A DNA stretch of 64,000 bases from Clostridium sp. 'White wine YQ' (GCF_028728205.1 NZ_JAQYUU010000011.1:1-64000); one strand, 5' to 3'. Counted from the first letter of the stretch, positions 45,749-55,131 are shown. Numbers and translations are program-made. Notes: generated from the letters alone by a model not told the origin.

Positions 45749-46999
45749 ATGAAGTGTAGCCTGAGAAAGTTATCAAGAAAAATTAATATAGAGATATTTT
45801 GTAATAAAGTAACTAAAGATAAAAAGATAATAGTTCTAGCAGCACTATTTTTGCTGCTTGTTACATATTCAAATAGAATATATGATGAAAGAAGATATTA
45901 TGAAGTTTATATAAATGATAGATTTATTACTTATACAAATAATAAAAAAGAAATAAAAAAAGAATATAAAGAAGTGTTAAGTTATTTAAAGAATAAATAT
46001 GAAGAAGCGGATATAGATAAGACTAGTGTGGTTTTTAAAAGTAGTTGGAATAAAGATGTTGAATTTTCTAATAATATTGAGGTTAAGGAAAATATACTCA
46101 AAAGTTTGCAGGGAAGCGTAAAAGCTAAAAAGTTAATTTTAGGGGATAGGACTTTAGGATATGTTTCATCTGATAAGGAAAAAAAACAAGTATTTGAGGA
46201 ACTTGCTAGTGCATATATAAAAGAGAATGGGATATGTAGAGATGAAGTAAAGAAAGTTGATGTTTCAGGAAATATAAAATTAGAAGATGAAACAATAAAT
46301 ATATCAAAAATTGAGCCAATAGAAATTATTGCAAGTAATATATACAATGAAAATAAAAAATCAAGTAATCCATTAATAAAAATAGATATAGTTGTAAAAA
46401 ATATTGTAAATGAAGAAATACCACCATCAACTAAAATTGTTTCAACAAAAGATTTATATTGGGGGGAAAGCAACACAGTTCAAGGTAAAGCAGGGACAAA
46501 AGAAGTTTTAAGGGATTTAACCTATGAAAATGGGGTAGTTATTAGTGAGCAGAGAATTTCTGAAAAAGTAATAACAAAGGCAACAGATAGTATTATATAC
46601 AAAGGAGCAAAAGACCCTATTTCTAGTGGAGTAGCATTTTTAGATCCCCCATCAAGAGGAGGCATAACTTCAAGTTATGGAGCTAGGTGGGGTTCTAAAC
46701 ATCATGGAATAGACATTGCTGGAAATACAGGAGATCCTATTGAAGCTGCATTTGATGGAACTGTAGCTGATACTGGATACAATAGTATATACGGAAAGAT
46801 GATAGTGATAGACCATGGAAAAGGTGTAGAAACTGTTTATGGACACTGTAGTAAAATTCTTGTGAGTGCTGGAGAAAAGATTAAAAAAGGAGATCTTATC
46901 GGAAGAATAGGAACAACAGGAAGAAGCACTGGACCGCATTTACATTTTGAGTTAAGAGTAAATGGGGAGGCTATAAACCCAATTAAATACGTTAAGTAA
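45749..46999 (+). CDS. Membrane-anchored M23 peptidase with G5 domain
   Basis: A 416-aa cell-wall hydrolase. One N-terminal membrane helix (about residues 27-42) precedes a long extracellular stalk. A G5 domain follows (about 205-280; PPSTKIVSTKDLYWGES, GKAGTKEVLRDLTYENG). The C-terminal LytM/M23 domain has zinc-site motifs KHHGIDIAGNTGD and GPHLHFELRVNG. It probably trims peptidoglycan cross-bridges at the surface. Similar proteins act in growth or engulfment. The ATG follows AAGAGGATT. Confidence 0.93.
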   Translation: MKCSLRKLSRKINIEIFCNKVTKDKKIIVLAALFLLLVTYSNRIYDERRYYEVYINDRFITYTNNKKEIKKEYKEVLSYLKNKYEEADIDKTSVVFKSSWNKDVEFSNNIEVKENILKSLQGSVKAKKLILGDRTLGYVSSDKEKKQVFEELASAYIKENGICRDEVKKVDVSGNIKLEDETINISKIEPIEIIASNIYNENKKSSNPLIKIDIVVKNIVNEEIPPSTKIVSTKDLYWGESNTVQGKAGTKEVLRDLTYENGVVISEQRISEKVITKATDSIIYKGAKDPISSGVAFLDPPSRGGITSSYGARWGSKHHGIDIAGNTGDPIEAAFDGTVADTGYNSIYGKMIVIDHGKGVETVYGHCSKILVSAGEKIKKGDLIGRIGTTGRSTGPHLHFELRVNGEAINPIKYVK

Positions 47000-47039
47000 A
47001 AAAAGAGAGCTTTATTGTAAAAATAAAGCTCTCTTTTTC
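46998..47039. terminator. Bidirectional terminator
   Basis: AAAAAGAGAGCTTTATT (47000-47016) pairs exactly with 47022-47038. It lies between the convergent peptidase genes. Confidence 0.92.
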
Positions 47040-47052
47040 TCAAGTAAGTTTA

Positions 47053-48246
47053 TTAAAATAGTTTTGATAAATTTACGTAACCTTCACCATATAAATTTTT
47101 ATCATAATCAATAGACTCACAGGATAATTTTAATATTGAAACTAAATCCTTAAAGCCTAGGCTTGGATTGTTTTCAAAAATAATTGCACATAATCCAGTT
47201 ATATAGGCGCAAGAGCACGAAGTACCACTAAAGGTTTCATAAGATTTATTTAATTTAGGAGCATATATCTTAACACCATTTCTTTCTGGAATATAGTACT
47301 TATGAGTATTTAAAGAAACTATATTTTTAGCGGCAGCAGATAAATCTGGTTTTTGAATATTACCCGAGAAACCACAGGAGGAATATTCATATGGCTTAGG
47401 CTCATTAGTTGTATCTAAACCTCCAACAGTTATACAATTTTTTAACATAGCTATTCCTGTAATTGATAATGAATCATTTTTCATACTACCAGAAGGAACT
47501 ATAGGAATAATATTGTTATTAATTAGCAACTTAAAAGCATCAGAGAAAAGATCAAGAATATATGGACTATTTCCTAAGTATTCGAACGGTAAACAAAGTA
47601 GTTTAATTTTTGTTTTTTCATTCGTAGTTATAATAGTATTTATAGATAAAAATATGTTTGAGATATAGCCTTTACCAGTTAAATCAAAAGCCTTATAGGC
47701 ATAAATAGAAGATTCAGGGGCAATTCCTCTAAAAGAACTTCTAGAACAATGACCACTTCCAGAAATTATTCCGGCTACCATTGTCCCATGACCATTATCA
47801 TCATAAGGATAACTATATTTATTAATAAAATCATAAAAACCAGAAATTCTATTTGAAGGAACAACTAAATCTTCATGAGGGTATACACCAGAATCTATTA
47901 TTCCAATGGAGATTCCCCTACCTGTTAACATATACTTAGTACTTGAAGATACTCTGTTAGCACTTATAGTTGAAAGTCCACCACATAAGTGGCAGAATTC
48001 ATCAAGAAAAATAACTTCAATTTGTGGAAACTCAGATAACCTTTCTAAGGCCCTCTTATTTACTTCCGCAAAAATTAAGTTTAATTCAGGGAAGGATCCA
48101 ATATGTGTACCATTAAAGGATACGACTTTCCGTTCAATATCCTTAAGGAAACTTTTGCACTTTATGATTATTCTGAATTTTTTATATAAATTAAGTGAAA
48201 TTATTTTCTTGAGAGAAAAATCTAATTTGGTTTTTGAGGAAAGCAT
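47053..48246 (-). CDS. S8 family serine peptidase, unusual oxyanion site
   Basis: A subtilisin-fold protein of 397 aa with no signal peptide. Catalytic triad: D118 in GIGIIDSGVYP-like context, H153 in DNGHGTMVAG and S343 in SGTSCSCAYITG. The usual oxyanion-hole Asn appears replaced by Ser254 (IPIVPSGSMKND). The N-terminal 100 residues resemble a propeptide-like domain. It is cysteine-rich around the active site. It may be an intracellular or spore-associated subtilase related in style to Csp proteins. The substrate is unknown. The ATG follows TAGGAG. Confidence 0.85.
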   Translation of the reverse strand: MLSSKTKLDFSLKKIISLNLYKKFRIIIKCKSFLKDIERKVVSFNGTHIGSFPELNLIFAEVNKRALERLSEFPQIEVIFLDEFCHLCGGLSTISANRVSSSTKYMLTGRGISIGIIDSGVYPHEDLVVPSNRISGFYDFINKYSYPYDDNGHGTMVAGIISGSGHCSRSSFRGIAPESSIYAYKAFDLTGKGYISNIFLSINTIITTNEKTKIKLLCLPFEYLGNSPYILDLFSDAFKLLINNNIIPIVPSGSMKNDSLSITGIAMLKNCITVGGLDTTNEPKPYEYSSCGFSGNIQKPDLSAAAKNIVSLNTHKYYIPERNGVKIYAPKLNKSYETFSGTSCSCAYITGLCAIIFENNPSLGFKDLVSILKLSCESIDYDKNLYGEGYVNLSKLF

Positions 48247-48320
48247 AGTTAACTCCTAAAAATTAATTCTCTATATTATATATATATGATATTAATTTAG
48301 ACACTATAATAAATAAGGAG

Positions 48321-49136
48321 CTAGAATTTAACTACTTGACCTATTTTAGCAATAGCTACTTTTTCATCTTCAATAGAAGTTAATGAAGTAAAAGTTTCAT
48401 TAAAGTCTTCAAGGGATAAAATAAAGGTCTTATAATGAATTGGAAGCATAATTGGACAATCCATCATTTCAAACATCTTGTAACTTTCTAAGGGTGAACA
48501 ATGCATCGCTAAGAACTTATCTGGTTTATAACATCCTACGGGCATTAGAGCTATATCACAACTGATACCTTTAAAGTTTTCTGTATATGCAGTATCACCT
48601 GCAAAAAAAACACTTTTATATTTTCCTTTAATTAAAAATGAATGACTTTCAGTTGGCTTTCCTAAATAATATCTTCTTCCGTCATGTTTTGCTTCTATGG
48701 ACTTAACTTTTATTATGTCATCATCATATACCTTACCATGATTTAATATAAAAACATTTTTAAAGCCCAAAAGGTTTAGGAATCTCTTATATCCCTTTGG
48801 AGCTATAACCTTAGCATCTTTGTTAATTTGCATGAGTGATGAGAAATGTATATGGTCAGAATGACCATGGGATAAAAGAATATAATCAAACTTTAGAGTC
48901 CTTAAGTTCATTGGAATTTTAACTTGCCTTTTAAAATATCCTAAATTATTAGTAATAACAGGATCTGTAAGTATTAGTTTCCCCTCAAGATTTATTATTG
49001 TTGTAGCATGACCATACCAGTAAACAGAATTGTTCTCAATTGGGTCATTAAACTCTACACCTGCGGGTTTACCGTAAGTTTTTATGTTATTTATTGTTAG
49101 TGTAGTTAAGAACTTAATATTTGATAATACTCTCAT
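48321..49136 (-). CDS. MBL-fold metal-dependent hydrolase
   Basis: A 271-aa metallo-beta-lactamase-fold protein of the NAPE-PLD/UlaG-like type: WYGHATTIINLEGKLILTDP, metal motif LLSHGHSDHIHF, VFFAGDTAYTENF, and a final IMLPIHYKTF. The ligands look complete. The physiological substrate is unknown. The nearest GGAGG lies 15 bases before ATG, so the start at 49136 is only tentative. It lies downstream of the YdcZ-type gene on the same strand. Confidence 0.85.
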   Translation of the reverse strand: MRVLSNIKFLTTLTINNIKTYGKPAGVEFNDPIENNSVYWYGHATTIINLEGKLILTDPVITNNLGYFKRQVKIPMNLRTLKFDYILLSHGHSDHIHFSSLMQINKDAKVIAPKGYKRFLNLLGFKNVFILNHGKVYDDDIIKVKSIEAKHDGRRYYLGKPTESHSFLIKGKYKSVFFAGDTAYTENFKGISCDIALMPVGCYKPDKFLAMHCSPLESYKMFEMMDCPIMLPIHYKTFILSLEDFNETFTSLTSIEDEKVAIAKIGQVVKF

Positions 49137-49145
49137 TTTGTACTT

Positions 49146-49574
49146 TTAGAACCTCCATTTAAAAACTATTATTCCAACAATCATTAGAACAACACCAATG
49201 ATCTCATTTAAACCAAAGGTTATTTTTGTTGTATCAAAAATTCCAAAGGCGTCTATAAGACCAGCAGCTGTAAGTTGAGCTACTAGAATAATTCCTATGG
49301 CATAAGTAGCTCCAAGATCTTTTATACCATACATTACAGTGAAAATAATAATTACACCTAAAATTCCTCCAAGTAAATATAATTTTTTAGCACTTAATAA
49401 TTGTTTAAAATCACCTTTACCGAAAAACCAAGTAATTATAAGTGTAACAATAAAGGCAGAACCTTGAACAAAAACATTTGTTTCCCAAATACCAACCTTT
49501 TCACTTAACCTTGTATTAAATACTCCTTGTAATGACATTGCAAGACCAGCAATTATAGAAAAAATTATTCCCAT
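49146..49574 (-). CDS. DMT family transporter, YdcZ/DUF606 type
   Basis: A 142-aa protein of five hydrophobic helices: MGIIFSIIAGLAMSLQGVFN, then GSAFIVTLIITWFFGKGDF and the final IIGVVLMIVGIIVFKWRF. It matches the half-size YdcZ (DUF606) transporters, which often act as pairs. Only one copy is here. The ATG at 49574 follows GAGGTGA; eleven further codons upstream lack a ribosome site. Confidence 0.85.
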   Translation of the reverse strand: MGIIFSIIAGLAMSLQGVFNTRLSEKVGIWETNVFVQGSAFIVTLIITWFFGKGDFKQLLSAKKLYLLGGILGVIIIFTVMYGIKDLGATYAIGIILVAQLTAAGLIDAFGIFDTTKITFGLNEIIGVVLMIVGIIVFKWRF

Positions 49575-49620
49575 ATGATTTATCACCTCAAGAGTATTAT
49601 TCCACAAAAAATCTCTAAAT

Positions 49621-49659
49621 ATAAAAGGCTAAGGAAAACTTTTAATATTCCTTAGCCTT
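49621..49659 (-). terminator. Terminator after the dUTPase-like gene
   Basis: AAGGCTAAGGAA (49625-49636) pairs exactly with TTCCTTAGCCTT (49648-49659), then TTTTAT on the minus strand. Confidence 0.88.
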
Positions 49660-49687
49660 CAGTTGTTTATTAAATTATATGTATATT

Positions 49688-50164
49688 CTATCTTGATAGG
49701 CTGTAAATATCTGAAAAAAACATATCTTCTATAATCTTTTCTGAGTAGCCTAAACTTATGCCAATACTTACAAAATCCTCAAGGAGTGTCTTATAGTGAT
49801 CTTGTGAGGGAGAAATTATTAAGTCGTTAAGATCTATAAGAATATTTAAAAACTGATCACTTAAACAATAATCATTAGGTCTAATTTCTATATCTTCTAA
49901 ATCGGTATATTTTTTATCTAAACCGATGTTTAATATACAACTTAAACATTTAATGTATTTAACCATAACATTTTCTCTTGATATAAGTTCTTCTTGGGAA
50001 TCCTTCCAAAACTTAAAGCACTTAGTTTCATTTGCTAATTCGCTGATTTTTGTATGAAGAGCTAAGAATCTTCTAGCTGTTAATTGATAATCACTAAGCT
50101 TTTCATTTATTATTAACTTATTATTTGCTTCTTCTTGTGCATTAAAAAACTTTTGTAAATTCAT
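49688..50164 (-). CDS. All-alpha dUTPase-family protein, probably inactive
   Basis: A 158-aa helical protein aligned by eye with dimeric dUTP diphosphatases (PF08761). It keeps ISELANETKCFKFWK and the KYIKCLSCILNIGL helix. The family's Mg2+ ligands in VELxELANE and EEYVDxLHF appear replaced: first Glu to K39, Glu to K69, Asp to K72, His to S75; only E42 remains. It is therefore probably catalytically dead. It has its own ribosome site (CGGGGGAG), and a perfect palindrome lies upstream. A regulatory or scaffold role is speculation. Confidence 0.7.
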   Translation of the reverse strand: MNLQKFFNAQEEANNKLIINEKLSDYQLTARRFLALHTKISELANETKCFKFWKDSQEELISRENVMVKYIKCLSCILNIGLDKKYTDLEDIEIRPNDYCLSDQFLNILIDLNDLIISPSQDHYKTLLEDFVSIGISLGYSEKIIEDMFFSDIYSLSR

Positions 50165-50220
50165 AATATTTACTCCCCCGTTTCAACTTAGCAAAACCTG
50201 CTTTCTATATTGTACATAAT

Positions 50221-50238
50221 CTTTTCAATATTGAAAAG
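50221..50238. promoter_or_regulatory. 18-bp perfect palindrome upstream of the dUTPase-like gene
   Basis: CTTTTCAATATTGAAAAG is a perfect palindrome 57 bp ahead of the ATG. It overlaps the -35/spacer region of a weak minus-strand promoter with -10 TACAAT (near 50210-50215). A plausible operator; no regulator is identified. Confidence 0.4.
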
Positions 50239-50300
50239 AAGGGGAAAACGAATACACGGAATTTTCAGAAAAATTTTTTTCGAATTTATAAAAACTTATA

Positions 50301-50849
50301 TTAGTAACTTTTCAATTTATAAGATTTTATAACCATTTCTTTCTTATTATTTACTGGCTTCCATAATTCAATTCTATCAATTTTAGCCATATCGTAGAAC
50401 CCTTGAGTCTTTGCAGTACTACAAGCTAATTCATACTCATTCTTTTTCCATTCTCTTTGAGCGAAGTTTGTATTTGCTAAGGATACGTGAAGATCCCAAT
50501 ATTCAATATTATCTCTAACATTAAAACCATGGAGTTTTAGTGTATCATTTATGTTTCTAGATAATCTACTTATATATCCTTTTTTCTCCACCTTAAGATT
50601 AACAGATTTATGAGGTTCATTAAAACAAATTATATCCTTAAGTTCTACCTTAAATCTCTTATATGGATTTATAATTTTCGTTAAAACTGCATCTAACTTT
50701 TCAATATTTGGGTCTTCGATAATTTCCAAAGTTATATGAAGCGTAGGAAGATTTCTGTATAACCTATGTTTCTTAGAAATACTCTTTTGAATAGGTTCAA
50801 TTTGTTTATATGACTCATCATCAAATAATGCTACTAGATAATACCTCAT
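50301..50849 (-). CDS. 2'-5' RNA ligase family protein (2H phosphoesterase)
   Basis: A 182-aa protein with the two HxT/S motifs of the 2H superfamily: LPTLHITLEIIED near residue 38 and YWDLHVSLANTN near 122, plus the family opening MRYYLVALFDD. Members act on RNA 2'-5' linkages or cyclic phosphates; the natural substrate here is unknown. The ATG follows GAGTGAGGG. It is a single-gene unit. Confidence 0.88.
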   Translation of the reverse strand: MRYYLVALFDDESYKQIEPIQKSISKKHRLYRNLPTLHITLEIIEDPNIEKLDAVLTKIINPYKRFKVELKDIICFNEPHKSVNLKVEKKGYISRLSRNINDTLKLHGFNVRDNIEYWDLHVSLANTNFAQREWKKNEYELACSTAKTQGFYDMAKIDRIELWKPVNNKKEMVIKSYKLKSY

Positions 50850-50979
50850 TTTATACCCTCACTCATTGTAAATAATTTCATCATTTCTATAGATTATATC
50901 ACACTTTTACAAAGTAAAACTAGTATAAAAAATTTTCTTAAGAACAATACTAGTTTTGAGTGAAAGGAGGGAATAACTA

Positions 50980-51141
50980 ATGGATCATAATGAAAGCATT
51001 GGATGTACAGTAGAGGAATGCAAATATCATTGTAAAGACGATGATTATTGCACTTTAGATCAAATACAAGTAGTAAAACATGAAATGAAAGCCACTACAA
51101 CAGAATGCACTGATTGTGGAAGCTTTGAATCTAATTATTAA
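50980..51141 (+). CDS. DUF1540 domain-containing protein
   Basis: A 53-aa cysteine-rich protein: ESIGCTVEECKYHCKDDDYC and TTTECTDCGSFESNY. The spacing of six cysteines fits DUF1540, a probable metal-binding fold common in spore-forming clostridia. The ATG follows AAAGGAGGG. A terminator follows directly. Confidence 0.88.
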   Translation: MDHNESIGCTVEECKYHCKDDDYCTLDQIQVVKHEMKATTTECTDCGSFESNY

Positions 51142-51147
51142 TAATTA

Positions 51148-51175
51148 AAATCGAACCTAATGGTTCGATTTTTTT
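51148..51175 (+). terminator. Terminator after DUF1540 gene
   Basis: AAATCGAACC pairs with GGTTCGATTT around TAAT, then more Ts. Confidence 0.92.
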
Positions 51176-51488
51176 ACTGTTTAGAATAGTTATGAAAAGT
51201 CATTAAGACAATTAATTTATTTTTATTAATATTAATTAAATATCCTCCGTAAAAATAAAATATTGCTAAAATGTTCTTAAACCCAACAAATTACTAAAAA
51301 AAACCACTAAAAAATTATTTAAATATTCTCTGTTTATGTTATAATGAAAACTAATGGATATATTTAAATAAGCACTAAATAATTAATAATTACTTAAATA
51401 TATGAAATTGATGGAAAAAATGGATAATTATTTTGAATTTGGGAACTTTATAATTATATTATAAATAATTTAGTAAGGGTGAATATAT
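51176..51488. other. AT-rich spacer and murA leader
   Basis: A gene-free stretch with one extended -10 promoter (51340) and an AT-rich leader of about 135 nt before murA. No riboswitch or ORF was recognised. Confidence 0.4.
51337..51345 (+). promoter_or_regulatory. Extended -10 promoter of murA
   Basis: The extended -10 block is A-TGT-TATAAT, with TG at 51337-51338 and TATAAT at 51340-51345. The -35 region is weak, as is common with an extended -10. Confidence 0.55.
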
Positions 51489-52751
51489 ATGGAAAGATTA
51501 GTTATAGAGGGAGGCAGGTCCTTAAAAGGAGAAGTTGATATAAATGGTGCCAAAAATGCTGCGGTTGCCATTCTACCAGCTGCCATTTTAGCTAGTGAAA
51601 ATAAATGTTTAATCGATAATATACCTGACATAGAGGATGTACATTGTTTAGAAAGAATACTTAAGGGATTAGGTTGTTCTGTAAATAAAATTGATAGAAA
51701 TACATTAGAAATAGACGCAACAACAATTGCAAGCGTAGATGCATGCACAGAAGATGTGAGGAGAATGAGAGCTTCTTACTATTTTATTGGTGCACTTTTA
51801 GCTAGGTTTAAGGAAGCAAAAGTTGACCTTCCAGGGGGATGCCCTATAGGAGTAAGACCAATTGACCAACATATAAAAGGATTTGAGGCATTAGGTGCAG
51901 ACGTAACTATAGAGCATGGAGCAGTTAGAGTAAAGGCAGAAAAGTTAAAAGGAGCCAACGTATTTTTTGATGTTGTAAGCGTTGGAGCAACTATTAATGT
52001 TATGATAGCAGCAACATTAGCAGAGGGAACTACTGTGCTTGAAAATGTTGCAAAGGAACCACATGTTGTTGATGTGGCGAATTTTCTGAACTCCATGGGA
52101 GCAGATGTTAAGGGCGCGGGAACAGATGTTATAAGAATTAAGGGGGTAGACTCACTTAAGGGATGTAACTATAGTGTTATACCGGACCAAATTGAAGCTG
52201 GTACATTTATGATTGCAGCTGTTGCAACAGGAGGAGATGTATTAGTTAAGAATGTTATTCCTAAGCACTTAGAGTCTATTTCAGCAAAACTTATTGAAAT
52301 GGGCGCTAAGGTAGAAGAGGGTGACGATTCAGTAAGAGTTTATGTAGAGGGAGCATTAAAAGGTGTAAATATAAAAACAGCACCATACCCAGGATTCCCA
52401 ACTGATGTTCAGCAACCAATGTCAACTTTATTAAGTTCTGTAGCCGGAAGAAGTATTATTACAGAATCTATATGGGAAAGTAGACATAAACATATAGATG
52501 AGCTTAAGAAAATGGGAGCAAACATAAAGGTTGAAGGAAGAACTGCAATTATAGATGGAGTTAAGAAATTAACTGGAGCTATAACTAAAGCGACAGACCT
52601 TAGAGCAGGAGCAGCTATGGTTATTGCAGGACTTATAGCAGAAGGAAAAACAGAAATATTAAGTATAGAACATATAGATAGAGGGTATCCTCATATTGAA
52701 GAAAAGTTTAAAGCACTAGGAGCCCAAATAACAAGAATAGAAACTGAATAA
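51489..52751 (+). CDS. murA: UDP-N-acetylglucosamine 1-carboxyvinyltransferase
   Basis: First committed step of peptidoglycan synthesis; 420 aa. Seen: [20 protein letters not shown], and the fosfomycin-target cysteine in [15 protein letters not shown] (about residue 117). [21 protein letters not shown] and [11 protein letters not shown] segments follow. The catalytic Cys is present, so it should be fosfomycin-sensitive. Clostridia often carry two copies; this could be MurA or MurZ. It is followed after 17 bp by walJ. Confidence 0.95.
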   Translation: MERLVIEGGRSLKGEVDINGAKNAAVAILPAAILASENKCLIDNIPDIEDVHCLERILKGLGCSVNKIDRNTLEIDATTIASVDACTEDVRRMRASYYFIGALLARFKEAKVDLPGGCPIGVRPIDQHIKGFEALGADVTIEHGAVRVKAEKLKGANVFFDVVSVGATINVMIAATLAEGTTVLENVAKEPHVVDVANFLNSMGADVKGAGTDVIRIKGVDSLKGCNYSVIPDQIEAGTFMIAAVATGGDVLVKNVIPKHLESISAKLIEMGAKVEEGDDSVRVYVEGALKGVNIKTAPYPGFPTDVQQPMSTLLSSVAGRSIITESIWESRHKHIDELKKMGANIKVEGRTAIIDGVKKLTGAITKATDLRAGAAMVIAGLIAEGKTEILSIEHIDRGYPHIEEKFKALGAQITRIETE

Positions 52752-52768
52752 AATTGGGGGAACAAGAG

Positions 52769-53560
52769 ATGATTTTTTGTTCACTATATAGTGGGAGCAG
52801 CGGAAACTCAATTTTCGTTGGTTCAGAGAACGCAAAAATCTTGGTAGATGCAGGTCTTCCAGGAAAAAAGATAGATGAAGCTCTTGAATCCATAGGGCAA
52901 AATCCAAAAGAATTAGATGGGATATTTATAACTCATGAGCATACAGATCATATTAAAGGGGTTGGAGTAATATCTAGAAAATATGATATTCCAATCTACG
53001 CAAATGATTCTACTTGGTGTGCAATGGAATCAGGTTTAGGAAAAATAAAAGAACATAATATAAGAGTGATGGACAAGCGAACTACTGTAGAAATAAAAGA
53101 TATTAGTGTTAAATCATTTAATATTCCACATGATGCAGCAGGACCAGTTGGATATACCTTCTTTTCTAAAGGAAAGCAAGCTAGTGTGGCAACTGACTTT
53201 GGAACATTTACAGAGGAAATAAGGGATAATATAAGAGACTCTGAGGTAATACTACTAGAGAGCAATCATGATATTGAGATGTTAAAGTATGGACCATATC
53301 CTTATGTTCTAAAAAGAAGAATTTTAAGTGAAATAGGCCATTTATCAAATGAAGATTGTGGCAAAGCTATAGTAGATTTATTTTCTAATGGAAAGCTTAA
53401 GAATTTATTTTTAGGTCACTTAAGTAATACAAATAATCACCCTGATTTAGCATATCAAACAGTAATTAATGTACTTAATGAGAACAATATTAAGGTAAAT
53501 GTAGATCTTGGAGTAGCAATTGCTGAAAGGCATAGACCAAGTAATTATATAGAATTCTAA
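52769..53560 (+). CDS. walJ: MBL-fold hydrolase WalJ/YycJ
   Basis: A 263-aa metallo-beta-lactamase protein: MIFCSLYSGSSGNSIFVGSE, metal motif ITHEHTDHIKGVG, then DFGTFTEEI and LGHLSNTNNHPD. YycJ/WalJ of Bacillus is a nuclease-like enzyme linked to cell division and repair. Here the walK/walR genes are absent, and the neighbour is murA. The ATG at 52769 follows TTGGGGGAAC; the earlier TTG is inside that site. Confidence 0.9.
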   Translation: MIFCSLYSGSSGNSIFVGSENAKILVDAGLPGKKIDEALESIGQNPKELDGIFITHEHTDHIKGVGVISRKYDIPIYANDSTWCAMESGLGKIKEHNIRVMDKRTTVEIKDISVKSFNIPHDAAGPVGYTFFSKGKQASVATDFGTFTEEIRDNIRDSEVILLESNHDIEMLKYGPYPYVLKRRILSEIGHLSNEDCGKAIVDLFSNGKLKNLFLGHLSNTNNHPDLAYQTVINVLNENNIKVNVDLGVAIAERHRPSNYIEF

Positions 53561-53576
53561 AAGGAGAGAAAACTAT

Positions 53577-53735
53577 ATGGATAACAAAATATTAGCATGT
53601 GAGGAACATATAGACGAAGCTTTAGATGAATTCATTGTAGAGAAAGAAACATTTCCAATCTTGGAGAAGGTTCAAGAAGGAGTATGTAGTTTTTGTGAAA
53701 AAGATGCAAGCTATTCCTTGGAAAAACAGGGATAA
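53577..53735 (+). CDS. CxxH/CxxC protein (BA_5709 family)
   Basis: A 52-aa protein with ACEEHIDEALDEFIVEKETF and VCSFCEKDASYSL, the CxxH and CxxC motif pair of a small putative metal-binding family. It commonly neighbours walJ/yycJ in Firmicutes, as here (16-bp gap). The ATG follows AAGGAGAG. Function is unknown. Confidence 0.88.
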   Translation: MDNKILACEEHIDEALDEFIVEKETFPILEKVQEGVCSFCEKDASYSLEKQG

Positions 53736-53849
53736 CTTGCTATTACATATAAGCTTTAGTATAATTTTTCATAGGGTTTTGGTCGTAATAGTTGATTAAG
53801 TTCATAAAAGCCTTATAATAAACATAATTAAAGAAGAGGAGAAGATAAA

Positions 53850-54353
53850 ATGAGTCTTTACAAACAATGGACCGACATGGTTGTAGAATATGTTAAAACA
53901 AGAGGAGAAGAAGCTTTTTGGGAAGAATATAGTGACATAGAAACTAGAATTTACAAAAAGTTACTAGCTAACCACAATGAAGTAGTCAAAATAAGCATAG
54001 AAGCTTTGGCTAAAGAATTTAATGCATCTAATGAGTTTGTAATGGGATTTGTGGATGGTGTTAATGATAGTTTAAAGACTCCATTTGATTTAGAAAAAGT
54101 TACTGCAGAGGAAGAATTAACTTTTGATATAGATTTTGAGAACTTATACTTTAATATGTTAGATGCTAAGGCTGAGTATTTGTATGAGTTACCACAATGG
54201 GATGGAATTTTCTCTGTTGAAAAGAGAGAAGAAATAGCTAGAAAATACAAAGATTCTAAAACAGTAAGAAACGAAAACAAAATTGGAAGAAATGATCCTT
54301 GTCCATGCGGAAGCGGAAAGAAATACAAGAAGTGCTGTGGAGCAGGAAAATAA
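53850..54353 (+). CDS. SEC-C motif protein
   Basis: A 167-aa acidic helical protein ending in a SEC-C zinc motif, [18 protein letters not shown]. The same module is at the end of SecA, but no translocase domain is present here. The function is unknown; the motif may bind SecB-like or ribosomal partners. The ATG follows AAGAGGAGAAG, which would pair perfectly with eight bases of the candidate sRNA at 34700. Confidence 0.88.
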   Translation: MSLYKQWTDMVVEYVKTRGEEAFWEEYSDIETRIYKKLLANHNEVVKISIEALAKEFNASNEFVMGFVDGVNDSLKTPFDLEKVTAEEELTFDIDFENLYFNMLDAKAEYLYELPQWDGIFSVEKREEIARKYKDSKTVRNENKIGRNDPCPCGSGKKYKKCCGAGK

Positions 54354-54368
54354 CATAAAGATAATTAT

Positions 54369-54406
54369 AAATTAGGAATCCTTTAAAGGGATTCCTAATT
54401 TTTTTT
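54369..54406 (+). terminator. Terminator after SEC-C gene
   Basis: AAATTAGGAATCC pairs with GGATTCCTAATTT, then a T tract. Confidence 0.92.
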
Positions 54407-54448
54407 AATTTATTATGGTGATATAATATTATTTAGGAGGGGATAGTT

Positions 54449-55090
54449 ATGGATAGTAGTATAGCTTATGTTAAAGAGAAAAAAATTGAGAGAGTAATAG
54501 ATGCACTAAATAAAAATAATATGAACGGATACCTTGTAAATTCGAAGGATGAGTTAATTGATAAAATCAAGGAACTTGTTAAAGAAGGTTCTAAAGTAGC
54601 TTGTGGTGGTTCAATGACACTTTTTGAAACAGGGGTAATAGAACACTTAAGAAGTAATAGATATGATTTTTTAGATAGATATGAAGAAGGTTTAACAGGA
54701 GAAGAAATAAAAAATATATTTAGACAATCATTTTTTAGTGATGCATATTTTGCTAGCTCTAATGCAATAACTGAAAGTGGTGAAATATATAACGTTGATG
54801 GGAATGGTAATAGAGTAGCAGCTATATTATATGGACCAGATAAGGTAATAATAGTAGCTGGAATTAATAAAATAGTTAAGGACTTAGATGAAGCAATAAA
54901 GAGAAATAGGGCAGTTTCAGCTCCGGCAAATGCAAAGAGACTTAACAAAGCAACTCCTTGTACTAGGGTTGGTTATTGCATGGATTGTAAATCACCAGAT
55001 AGGATATGTAGAGAATATACAGTGATAAAAAGCCAAGGGGATAAGGATAGAATCCATGTGATTTTCTTAAATGAGGAACTTGGATATTAG
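54449..55090 (+). CDS. LUD domain protein (lactate utilization family)
   Basis: A 213-aa LUD protein: VACGGSMTLFETGVIEHLRS at about residue 50, SSNAITESGEIYNVDGNGNR, VIIVAGINKIVKDLDEAIKR, and a late cysteine group TPCTRVGYCMDCKSPDRIC. It is the stand-alone C-terminal-type member common in clostridia, not part of an lutABC operon here. Its role is unclear. The ATG follows AGGAGGGG. Confidence 0.88.
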   Translation: MDSSIAYVKEKKIERVIDALNKNNMNGYLVNSKDELIDKIKELVKEGSKVACGGSMTLFETGVIEHLRSNRYDFLDRYEEGLTGEEIKNIFRQSFFSDAYFASSNAITESGEIYNVDGNGNRVAAILYGPDKVIIVAGINKIVKDLDEAIKRNRAVSAPANAKRLNKATPCTRVGYCMDCKSPDRICREYTVIKSQGDKDRIHVIFLNEELGY

Positions 55091-55131
55091 AAATAAATTT
55101 AAAATATATATCTTAAGTTTCATAAAAAGGT

